In this document: positions 1 through 8,892 of the stretch, in pieces | Numbering within the stretch: position 1 is the stretch's first letter | Layout: the number at the start of each line of letters is the position of its first letter | Origin: Platerodrilus igneus | Lineage: Eukaryota; Arthropoda; Insecta; Coleoptera; Lycidae | Assembly (NCBI GenBank): GCA_036346225.1 | Contig: JARFIW010001258.1 | Coordinates: 1 to 64,000, forward strand | Direction: 5' to 3' | DNA length: 64,000 bases | Position numbers and translations under genes: made by a program | Notes under the pieces: model-generated | The model's database searches: none | What the model saw: the letters and a program-made list of their open reading frames with translations, nothing else | Told to the model about the DNA's origin: nothing

Positions 1-1335
1 ATAAAAATTCTTGCTTTTTAAATAAAATTCTAGATTTTTAAAGAAAATTCTAAATTTTTAAAGAAAAATCTAGGTTTTAAAAAAATTGTAGGTTTTTAAA
101 GAAATGCCTAGGTATTCCAGGAAGATTCTACGTTTTTAAGAAAAGCCTAAGTTTTTGAAGGAAAATTCTAAGTTTTTTAAGAAAAAAACCAAATTTTGTA
201 AGAGAGAATTCTAGGGTTTTAAAAACATAGGTTTTGGAAGAAAAATTCAAAGTTTTTAAAGAAAATTTTAGGTTTTTAAAGAATATTCTAGGGTTTTTAA
301 AAAAGCCTAGATTTTGAAAAAAAAACCAAAGTTTTTTAAATAAAATTCTAGGTTCTTACAGACAAATTCTAGGTTACTAAAGAAAATATTTGGTTTTTAA
401 AGAAAATATTTGGTTTTTTAAAAAAATATTAGGTTTTTAAAGAAAATTTTAGGTTTTGTAAGAAAATTTTTAGTTTTGTAAGAAAGTCATAGGTTTTTAA
501 AGAAAATTGTCGATTTCTAAAGAATAACCTGGGTTTTTAAAAAACCTGCGTTTTTAAAGAAAAGCCTAGATTTTTTAATAAAAGCCTACGTTTTTAAAGA
601 AAAGCCTAGATTTTTAGAGAAAAACCTGCGATTATAAAGGAAACCCTACGTTGTTGGAGAAAACCCTACGTTTTAAAAAAACCCTACGTTTAAAGAAAAC
701 CCTGCGTTTTAAAGAAAAACCCTAGGGTTTTGAAGAAAACCCTAGCATTTTAAGGAAAATCCAGGGTTTCCAGGTAGAATTTTTGGGTTTTAAAGAAAAT
801 CCTAAATTTTTAAGGTTTTTAAAGAAAAATTCTAAGTTTCTAAAGAAAAGTTCTAGGGTTTTTAAGAAGATTTTAAGCTTTTAAAGAAAATTCTAAGTTT
901 TTAAAGAAAATTCTAAGTTTTTAAAGAAAATTCTAGATTTTTAAAGAAAATTCTAGGTTTTAAAGAAAATCTAGGTTTTTAAAGAAAAATTAAGGTTTTT
1001 TAAAGAAAAAATTTGGGTTTTTAAAGGAAACACTAGGGTTTTAAAAGAAGCCTAGGTTTTTAAAAAAGCATTCTAGGATTTTGATAAGCAATTCTAGGTT
1101 GTTGAAAGAACATTTTAGATTTTGGAGGAAAAATCTAGGGTTTAAAAGGAAAAAACTAGGGTTTTAAAACAAAATTCTAGGTTTTTGGAGAAAAATCTAG
1201 GTTATTAAAGAAAAATCTGAGTGTTTAAAGTAAAATCTAGGTTTTTGGAGAAAAGCTAGGTTTTTAAGCGAAAAACTAGGTTTTTGAACAGAGTCTGGGT
1301 TTTTAGGGAAACAGCTAAGGTTTGAAAGCGTTTTC
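1..1335. repeat. Degenerate ~20-bp minisatellite
   Basis: The whole stretch is a tandem array of a unit close to AGGTTTTTAAAGAAAATTCT, with unit length drifting between about 17 and 22 bases and many point changes. Variants such as CCTACGTTTTTAAAGAAAA and TTTAGGTTTTTAAAGAAAA form local sub-blocks, for example around 540-720. No coding sequence or transposon end is visible. The array runs off the left edge, so its full length is unknown. Confidence 0.9.
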
Positions 1336-2462
1336 TAGGTCTTGCAGCATTCTTCTGTTTTATAGCATTTTCTGTTTTAGAGCGTTCTCTGTTTTAAACC
1401 ACTTTCTTTTTTAAAGCATGTTCTGTTTAAAGCATGTTCTGTTTTAAAGCATGTTTTGTTTTAAAGCATGTTCTGTTTTAAAGCATTTTTCTGTTTTAAA
1501 GCATTTTTCTGTTTTAAAGCATTTTTCTGTTTTAAAGCATTTTTCTGTTTTAAAGCTTTTTTCTGGTTTAAAGAATTTTTCTGTTTTAAAGCATTTTTCT
1601 GTTTTAAAGCATTTTTCTGTTTTAAAGCATTTTTCTGTTTTAAAGCATTTTTCTGCTTTAAAGCATATTTCTGCTTTAAAGCATATTCTGTTTTAAAGCA
1701 TATTCTGTTTTAAAGCATGTTCTGTTTCAAAGCATGTTCTGTTTTAAAGCATGTTCTGTTTTGAACCATGTTCTGTTTTCAAGCATTTTCTGTTTTACAG
1801 CATTTTCTGTTTTATAGCATTTTCTGTTTTACAGCATTTTCTGTTTTAAAGCATTTTCTGTTTTAAAGCATTTTCTGTTTTAAAGCATTTTCTGTTTTAA
1901 AGCATTTTCTGTTTTAAAGCATTTTCTATTTTAAAGCACTTTTTTTAAAGCATGTTCTGTTTAAGCATGTTCTGTTTTAAAGCATGTTCTGTTTTAAAGC
2001 AAGTTCTGTTTTAAAACATGTTCTGTTTTAAAGCATGTTCTGTTTTAAACCTTTTTTCTGTTTTAAAGCATTTTTCTGTTTTAAAGCATTATTCTGTTTT
2101 AAAAGCATTTTTCTGTTTTAAAGCATTTTTATGTTTTGAAGCATTTTTCTGCTTTAAAGCATATTTCTGCTTTAAAGCATATTTCTGCTTTAAAGCATTT
2201 TTCTGTTTTAAAGCATTTTTCTGTTTTAAAGCATTTTTCTGTTTTAAAGCATTTTTCTGTTTTAAAGCATTTTTATGTTTTGAGGCTTTTTTCTGTGTTT
2301 TAAAGCATTTCGCTGGGTTTTGGAGCATTTTTATGTTTTAAAGCATTTTTCTATGTTATAAAGCATTTCCCTACGTTTTGGAGCATTTTTTATGTTTTAA
2401 AGCATTTTTCTATGTTTTGAAGCCTTATTCTACGTTTTGAAGCCTTATTCTGCGTTTTTCTG
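1336..2462. repeat. 16-17-bp minisatellite with higher-order structure
   Basis: This is a tandem array of TTCTGTTTTAAAGCAT with 16- and 17-base variants (an extra T gives TTTTTCTG). A higher-order pattern is visible: a block starting near 1397 (shortened monomers, then 17-mers, then TCTGCTTTAAAGCATA variants near 1661) recurs from about 1934, with the same variants near 2148. The higher-order period is therefore about 0.5 kb. The 17-base unit leaves long open frames on both strands; these are array artefacts. The monomer shares the TTTTAAAG core with the array to its left. Bases 2463-2564 after it are a short unique flank. Confidence 0.9.
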
Positions 2463-3621
2463 CTTTCTTGGGTTTTTTTTATGTTTTTTTCCGAACAGAA
2501 CGGGAAAAATTCACATTTTCCAATATTACATGTTTGTACCCTGTATAGGTATTTCGGGCCCTCTTCTAATAACTATAAATCTTGATAGCGTGACTTTGTG
2601 TTAAATTTGAGAGGTGCGAATAGATCGCTTTTCGCGTATCTCCTCCGAGGGGGAAATTGGTTCGGATGAAGGAGGATGTGGGTTCGGTTGGGAATTTTTG
2701 CGTGCGTTGCGTAGGCCGGTTTGTATCCCGAAAACCCGATTAATAAGGGAGAAATAAGGATTTTCGGGAAAAGATTAATCTGCAGCGACGTAATCGCCTT
2801 ACGTTTTAAAAAAGCTTGGATTCTCGAGAAAAACCCGATCTCAAAAGACGAACCAGCCGTGCAACGAGGTTGCCAATACATCCAATTGCGTTGGTTCGAG
2901 AGAGAACACACAACGAGTTGGTTTCCAAAATTCGTACTAGGCCGCACTAAATTATCTAAATTATACCAAACGACGCTCCCCGTGTCCTAAAACCTGAATC
3001 ATTAACAGTTTGCGAGATGGCACTACAGTTTTTAATTAAAACAATTATTAAAAATTGTTTATTTATTCGAGAAAAGTCAAAATCAGGTACCGATCATCAC
3101 CAGGAAAGTACGAGCGTGTACCTTTAAAATCTTTGGTAACACACTTCCTTTCAAATTTGTATAATTTTCCATTACAATTCATCTAATATGATTTGGAAGT
3201 ACTGTTAATTGATTTAAATTATAGGAAAACATCGCTTTTTTATGTACGTCGGTTATTTATTTCACAAATAATTAATTTTTCAATTTGACGTTTCTTCACG
3301 GTGATATCCGAGCATTTTCAATAGACCGTGATTAGCACACAAATCGGTGTATTCCGTATGTGGACGCAATAGATGCAAGTATACTACAAACCGATTTCCA
3401 AAAATGTGGTACCTCCATAGCGCGATGCTACCATGGCTGGCTAACAATCGTAAGTTTAATGGTTCAATTCCCAGTTCAATTTACTTTTTTTAATTTTTTC
3501 GTCAACTTTATAAACAACCATCGGCATTTATTTTATTTATTAGTATGCATAAAAAGAATCATATCATTTTTCATACGCTTTACAACGGTCTATAGTGTCT
3601 ATAATTTATAATTTCTAAGTT

Positions 3622-3990
3622 AAATTTACTCTAAAACTGTACTCTTAGTTTCCTGGAATTATCAAAGTTATTGGAACAAATTAGCTTATGCAATACATAA
3701 CATACGAACAATTGAAACTAAAATCACGAAGCGCGTTCACCGACGGCAACAACATGTCGGTTGCCGTTAGTGCGAAGAAGATGTATGATCCAATTACTTT
3801 TCAAAATCACGAACCGTCACCATTTATTTATTTTATTAAATTTTACAATATGTATTTTAAGAACCAAATTACATGCTAAAACTACTTATAGCACTATTTC
3901 AATCCTGGAATTCTCCAAATTGTTGTGACGTATCGGCTTATGCATTAGGTAATATGGTATGAACGTTTTCAACTAAAAACACGAAGCGCA
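3622..3990. repeat. ~250-bp tandem duplication inside the module
   Basis: A segment ending in GCTTATGCAATACATAACAT and then AACTAAAATCACGAAGCGC (near 3686-3738) recurs about 250 bases later, near 3938-3990, as GCTTATGCATTAGGTAATAT and AACTAAAAACACGAAGCGC. Both are preceded by TCCTGGAATT (3652 and 3904). The two copies are clearly diverged. The same pair is present in unit 2, so this is an ancestral feature of the element. Confidence 0.6.
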
Positions 3991-4054
3991 TACAAGTGCG
4001 AGAGAGAGGGGCGGTCGAGTTGGTTTCCAATTCTCATTACGCCTTTAATAAATT

Positions 4055-4057
<3 letters not shown>

Positions 4058-4100
<43 letters not shown>
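4058..4100. repeat. (AT)n microsatellite
   Basis: This is a pure AT dinucleotide run. The equivalent place in unit 2 (about 10380) holds only a few AT repeats, so the tract expanded in unit 1 or contracted in unit 2 after they separated. Confidence 0.97.
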
Positions 4101-4103
<3 letters not shown>

Positions 4104-5499
4104 TATACCCTATCCGTATCCTAAAACCTGAATTGTTAACTGTTTGCAAGCTGGTACTATGGTATTTTCTTAAAACTTTTATTGAAATTTGCATAATTCA
4201 TTCGGGTGACGTCATTATAACAGCTCAATCTTACACACATTTACAGACTATATTCCAATTATAGAATTCCATCATTTTCCTTATTTACCATAGAACATTT
4301 GCTATGTATAGAAAGCTGATGTGTTTTAATATATAATTTAAATTATACCCGCTTTAAACGAATAAACATAGTCCATAACATTTACGTGGCTTTATCGTTA
4401 TTTATTTAACCGAGTTATATCATAATTCTGCAGCAAATTAAACATCATACATTACTGTTATTAATTTTAAAAAATTGTTCACGAAACATTGTAAAATATC
4501 TAAAACGTACGTGGAAATTATCAGTTCGGCTAAAACCATTTCTTGGGTCCAGTTTGCGCGATGTATTATATTTTTAAACAATGTAGAATTGTTTACGATC
4601 CATTATTTACAATTTGTCTTAACGAGCATATCAAAAACGTTGTAAAAGCAAGGCAGCATGGTGTAGTTTGGTCAAACTGAGACAGGCAAGATTACCTACA
4701 TTTTCCTATAAAATACCAATTACGTGCCACAAACTAATTTTTTTAACCCTCAAACCTACATTCACTAACGTTTACAAACACTAACTTCTACAATTAATTG
4801 GAGAACTGTTAAACGGTTCAGAGGGCGCATTTTTCTATTAAATCTATAACGGTACAATTACTTGCATTTACTATACCCAGATGTTGTGTTCAAAAAAAGG
4901 TCCTATTAACGAACACATAATTATAACAATGCTCATATGTAAAACTGACTACATTAACAATTATTAAATATTGTTCAATTTTGATTGGCTCTATGTATTA
5001 TAATATTTTTAAACAATGTAAGTTCATTAACGGCCCTTAGCTACTAATATACCAAGCGTCAGCCTAGCCGGACTATTGAATTGAACGAATCGTATATGTT
5101 ACCCGCCAATAACGCGATCTACAATACATGGCAGCTTCGGGTCGTGCTGAATTAGAAAGGATAATATATTTAGCGTTTTTATATCAACATTACTCATTTC
5201 ACACTTACTGTAAACAGGAATATGCTCTTCACTTTGCTATAGGAAAAAACCTTCATATCGTGTGTTTGTGTGATACTTTTAAACTTTGTTTCGTTTAGAA
5301 ACATTGCTTGCGGCCTTTGTTTTTTTACACTGCATGACGCATGCGCCTGTTCCAAAGCATGACTTTATTACAATTTCTACACAATTAAATTTTGTGTCGC
5401 ATTTTGTTTAATTCTTCTGCTGCATTCGCGATTTTTTTAAATTGTTTTAATTTGTTTTAAATTGTTTTGAATTGCCTATTTTGATTGGAATTGACTCTA

Positions 5500-5700
5500 C
5501 CCATTGGGATTAACTCTACCCATTGAAATAGACTCTACCCATTGGAATTGTTTCTACTGACTGCAATTGATTCTACTGACTACGATTTATTCTACTGGCT
5601 GCGATTTATTCTACTGACTGCAATTGATTCTACTGACTGCAATTGATTCTACTGACTGAAACTAACTCTACTGGCTAGAATTGACTGCGATTTATTGGGA
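5500..5700. repeat. ~18-bp degenerate repeat (TTGATTCTACTGACTGCAA)
   Basis: A short array of units close to TTGATTCTACTGACTGCAA, about ten copies with drift, joins the element body to the CTGA-type tetranucleotide array. The last units shade into GACTGG words, which suggests the tetranucleotide array grew out of this repeat. Confidence 0.8.
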
Positions 5701-5717
5701 TTGACTGGAATTGGCTG

Positions 5718-6098
5718 GGATTGACTGGCTGACTGACTAACTGACTAACTGACTAACTGACTAACTGACTAACTGACTAACTGACTAACTGACTAACTGA
5801 CTAACTGACTAACTGACTAACTGACTAACTGACTAACTGACTAACTGACTAACTGACTAACTGACTAACTCACTAACTAACTAACTAACTAACTAACTGA
5901 CTAACTAACTACTAACTAACTAACTAACCTAACTACCTAACTAACTGACTAACTAACTAACTAACTGAATTACTTACTAACTTACTAACTAACTGCATGG
6001 CTAACTAACTACTTGACTACTAACTAACTGACTAACTAACTGACTGACTGGCTGGCTGGCTGACTGGCTGACTGGTTGGCTGACTGGCTGGCTGGCTG

Positions 6099-6171
<73 letters not shown>

Positions 6172-6595
6172 ACTGACTGACTGGCTGACTGACTGACTGA
6201 CTGACTGACTGACTGACTGACTGACTGACTGACTGACTGACTGACTGACTGACTGACTGACTGACTGAATGACTGACTGACTGACTGACTGACAGACTGG
6301 CTAACTAGCTGGCTGACTGACTAGCTGGCTGACTGACTAGCTGGTTGGCTGACTGACTAGCTGGCTGACTGGCTGACTAGCTGGCAGACTGACTGGCTAG
6401 CTGACTGGCTGACTAGCTGACTGGCTGACTAGCTGACTGGCTGACTAGCTTGACTGACTGACTAGCTGACTGACTGACTTGCTGACTGACTGACTAGCTG
6501 ACTGACTGACTAGCTGACTGACTGACTAGCTGATTAACTGACTAGCTGACTGACTGACTGACTGACTGACTAAGTAACTGATTAACTAACTGACT
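5718..6595. repeat. CTGA/CTAA/CTGG tetranucleotide array
   Basis: Nearly 900 bases are made of four-base words. An eight-base alternation of CTAACTGA fills roughly 5730-5880, then CTAA-rich words to about 6030, a CTGG run about 6045-6170, a GACT run about 6173-6295, and mixed CTAG/CTGA/CTGG blocks to 6595. The ordered blocks show stepwise expansion of different variants. The array in unit 2 is much shorter and lacks the long CTGG block. Confidence 0.95.
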
Positions 6596-6937
6596 ACTGT
6601 TTTTCTGTTTTTCTCTGTTTTCTCTGTTTTCCTTTGTTTTTCTCTGTTTTCCTCTGTCTTTCTCTGTTTTCACTGTTTTTCCACTATTTTTCACTGTTTT
6701 TCACTGTTTTTCACCGGTTTACACTGTTTTTCACCGGTTTTCACTGTTTTTCACTGTTTTTCGCTGTTTTCCTGTTTTCTCTGTTTTCTCTATTTTCTCT
6801 GTTTTCTCTGTTTCCTCTGTTTCCTCTGTTTTCTCTGTTTTCACTGTTTTTACTGTTTTCTCTGCTTTCACTATTTTCTCTGCTTTCACTGTTTTCATGT
6901 TTTTTCCGCTACTTTTACCATTATTTTTTGTTATTTT
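6596..6937. repeat. Pyrimidine-rich CTGTTTTTCT-type array
   Basis: Tandem words near CTGTTTTTCT, CTGTTTTCT and CACTGTTTTT make an almost pure pyrimidine top strand. It is open in several frames only because of its composition. The matching array in unit 2 lies at 12223-12616, and the two units stop matching at its 3' end, after TTTTTCCGCT. Confidence 0.92.
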
Positions 6938-7025
6938 CCATTGATTTCCATTGATTTCCATTGATTTCCATTGATTTCCATTTATTTCCATGCTTTTCAT
7001 TGATTTCCATTGGTTTCCATTGATT
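6938..7025. repeat. 10-bp array TTGATTTCCA
   Basis: About eight tandem copies of TTGATTTCCA, the later ones with single changes. It is absent from unit 2. Confidence 0.93.
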
Positions 7026-7026
7026 T

Positions 7027-7236
7027 AGATCGTTTTAAATCGTTTTAAATCGTTTTAAATCGTTTTAAATCGTTTTAAATCGTTTTAAATCGTTTTAAAT
7101 CGTTTTAAATCGTTTTTAATCTTTTTAAATCGTTTTAAATCGTTTTAAATCGTTTTAAATCGTTTTAAATCGTTTTAAATCGTTTTAAATCGTTTTAAAT
7201 CGTTTTTAATCGTTTCAAATCGTTTGAAATCGTTCT
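7027..7236. repeat. 10-bp array ATCGTTTTAA
   Basis: About twenty copies of ATCGTTTTAA, nearly perfect except for a few units near 7110 and at the right end. It is one of the most homogeneous arrays in the window, which suggests recent expansion. It is absent from unit 2. Confidence 0.96.
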
Positions 7237-7587
7237 TAAAACCTTTTACGGAATATACATATTCAGCTATTGTGTTTTTGTATCACTGTACTTATTGCTT
7301 TTCTCATTATAATACGCAATACGTTAAAATAATTAACAATAAAGTTGAAAATGGTGTTCTTTTTAGTTATTTGCATTTCAAACTGACAACATCTAACGTA
7401 CATGCACACTATATTAATGTATACAACGATGTCAATAGCGTTGCTATAACGTTACGGCTACCGTGCACTGACGATAAAATTCCTTGCTCTGATAAATATA
7501 CTTTTCTTAAGCATTTCAGAATAATACACGGGTCTGCGATTTTTAATTTTTTCAACTTATTTAATGGAGTCTACTAGGTCGTAGTGA
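7237..7587. other. Unit-1-specific unique segment
   Basis: About 350 bases of AT-rich, non-repetitive sequence lie between two arrays. An open frame of 117 codons on the plus strand runs from inside the preceding array across it. It resembles no family I know and has no counterpart in unit 2, so I do not call it a gene. Confidence 0.5.
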
Positions 7588-8330
7588 TCTTTATGCAATC
7601 AGCTCTCAAGGAGTCGTTTTAACATACTCCACTGCAACGACGTGATCTTTATCCGGTCGTCTGCACAAGTGCTTTCCACAAAGTTTGCTAAGGCAAAGTG
7701 GTCCCGATCCAATCGCTTCCCCAAAGTGATTTCTGCAAAATCTACTACAACGAGACAAAGTCTGCTCGGGCGAAGTGGTCTTGCTCCGGACCACTCCTCA
7801 AAGTCATTTTCACTAAGTTTACTAGGGAGAAGTGATCTTGATCCGATTGACTTACAGAGGTGATTTCGACAAAGTCTACTCGGACGAAGTGATCTTGATC
7901 CAATCGACTACTAGAAGTGATTTTGACAAAGTCTAATCGGGCGAAGTGATTTTGATCCGATCGTCTCACAGAGGTGATTCCGGCAAAGTCTATTTGGGCT
8001 AAGTGACCATAATCCGATCGACACTTCGAAGTGATTTCGGCAGTCTACTTTGGCGAAATGGTCTAGATCCGATCGACACTTCGAAGTGATTTCGGCAGTC
8101 TGCTTTGCCGAAATGGTCTAAATCCGATCGACACTTCTAAATGATTTCGGCAACGTCTACTTGGGCGAAGTGGTCTTGATCCGATCGACTGGCGGTAAGT
8201 GTTTTCGACAAAGCCTACTAGGGCGAAATGATCTTTATCGGATTGACTCCCCCGACTGATTTTGACAAAGTGTACCAGGGCAAAGTGTACCAGGGCAAAG
8301 TGATCTTGATTTTTTCCAAGAGCTTTCATG
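7588..8330. repeat. 57-bp minisatellite, unit 1 (about 13 copies)
   Basis: Tandem units of about 57 bases contain TCTTGATCCGATCGACTCC followed by AAGTGATTTCGACAAAGTC and CTACTAGGGCGAAGTGG. Copies differ by roughly 10-25% and a few carry small indels. Because 57 is a multiple of three, stop-free frames persist over several copies on both strands. Unit 2 has the same repeat in about 29 copies. Confidence 0.92.
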
Positions 8331-8480
8331 TGGTTCCATGTGGGTCCCGGTGGGTACCCGTGGGGTCCTGTGGGGCGCCGTGCGGCCCCGTGGAGTCCGG
8401 TGGGTCACGGTGGGTCACGGTGGGTTCCGACGTTTCCCGAACGTTTCCGATGATTCTCGGTGGTTTATGATGGTTCCTGA
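8331..8480. repeat. G-rich ~10-bp array (GGTGGGTCAC-like)
   Basis: Words such as GGTGGGTCACGG, GTGGGTACCC and GTGGGGTCCTG repeat about every ten bases. The stretch is strongly GC- and G-rich on the top strand, and it is absent from unit 2. Confidence 0.8.
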
Positions 8481-8495
8481 TGCTTTCCAGCAAAA

Positions 8496-8856
8496 AAGGC
8501 GGGGCGTTTTGAAAGCGAGGCGCTAAGAGGGCTGGGCTCTAAGATGGCGGGGCACAAAGCGGACGTGGTGCAAAAAGGGTGGCACGCAAAGAGGGCGGTA
8601 CGAGAAAAGGACGGTACGAGAAAAGGGCGGGGCGCAAAGAGAGCGGGCTCAAAGGGCGGGGTGTAAAGAGAGCGGGGTGCAAAGAGGGCGGGGCGCAAAG
8701 AGGGCAGGACGCAAAGAGGGCGGGGCCGCAAAGAGGGCGGGGCGCAAAGAGGGCGGAGCGTAAAGAGGACGGGGCGTAAAGGGGGCGGGGCGCAAAAGGG
8801 CGAGGCGCAAAGAGGGCGGGGCGCAACAAGGCGGGGTGCAAAGAGGGCGGGGCGCT
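8496..8856. repeat. GC-rich 16-bp array GGGCGGGGCGCAAAGA
   Basis: About twenty tandem units of GGGCGGGGCGCAAAGA with small variants form a sharp GC island in AT-rich DNA. The top strand has regularly spaced runs of three to four G, so G-quadruplex formation is possible. The array stops a few bases before the terminal hairpin. Open frames on both strands read as arginine/proline/leucine repeats and are composition artefacts. Confidence 0.94.
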
Positions 8857-8860
8857 CAAA

Positions 8861-8892
8861 GTAGTCCCGTAGGGACTACAAACCGCTTCTAG
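8861..8892 (+). other. Helitron-like 3' terminus of unit 1
   Basis: GTAGTCCC, loop GTA, GGGACTAC forms a perfect 8-bp stem (8861-8879). It is followed by 13 bases ending in CTAG (8889-8892). In Helitrons the stem-loop close to CTRR acts as the termination signal for rolling-circle replication. The first base of unit 2 follows directly, so the usual host T after CTAG is supplied by the TC start of the next unit. Confidence 0.7.

Larger units (their letters stand above)
2893..5100. repeat. Diverged ~1.1-kb internal duplication in unit 1
   Basis: Two old copies of one module follow each other. Anchors are GAGTTGGTTTCCAA near 2920 and near 4017, and TCCTAAAACCTGAAT near 2985 and 4119. Both are followed by a similar stretch about an inverted AACTG/AACAG and a GGTACTA/GGCACTA pair, then AT-rich sequence reading toward TTATTCGGG / TTATTCGAG. 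The spacing is about 1.1 kb, part of it due to an (AT)n expansion in the second module. Similarity fades beyond the anchors, so the limits are approximate. The same layout is present in unit 2 (about 9215-11400), so the duplication predates the split of the units. Confidence 0.6.
2565..8892 (+). mobile_element. Helitron-like non-autonomous element, unit 1 (6.3 kb)
   Basis: The unit begins TCTAATAACTATAAATC and ends with the perfect hairpin GTAGTCCCGTAGGGACTAC (8861-8879), 13 bases before a terminal CTAG (8889-8892). A 5' TC, a 3' hairpin and a CTRR end are hallmarks of Helitron rolling-circle transposons. The next unit starts at the very next base. The interior has a low-copy body (2565-5470) shared with unit 2, then a series of minisatellites. 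No Rep or helicase coding is seen, so it would depend on a partner. One detail does not fit: the base before the first TC is T (2564), not the A of a canonical A^T target. It could instead be a Helentron-type relative, which uses T^T targets, or an unrelated large tandem repeat. Confidence 0.6.

Noticed and set aside
1451..2341. FSVLKH / FCFKA repeat frames on the plus strand and the KQKNAL frame on the minus strand
   Set aside because: Translation of a 17-bp minisatellite; three periods give a 51-base frame repeat with no stop.
2573..2947. Minus-strand frame starting MRPSTNFGNQLVVCSLSN, also present at 8929-9276
   Set aside because: The two copies agree in the first half but change reading frame after the LQINLFP segment through indels, so the protein is not conserved although the DNA is.
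7224..7577. 117-codon plus-strand frame
   Set aside because: No recognisable family, starts inside a minisatellite and is missing from the second unit.
8539..8859. Proline/arginine/leucine-rich frames in the GC-rich arrays (also 15348-15786)
   Set aside because: Composition artefact of the 16-bp GC array; stop codons are rare on both strands there, and the reading is not preserved between the two units.
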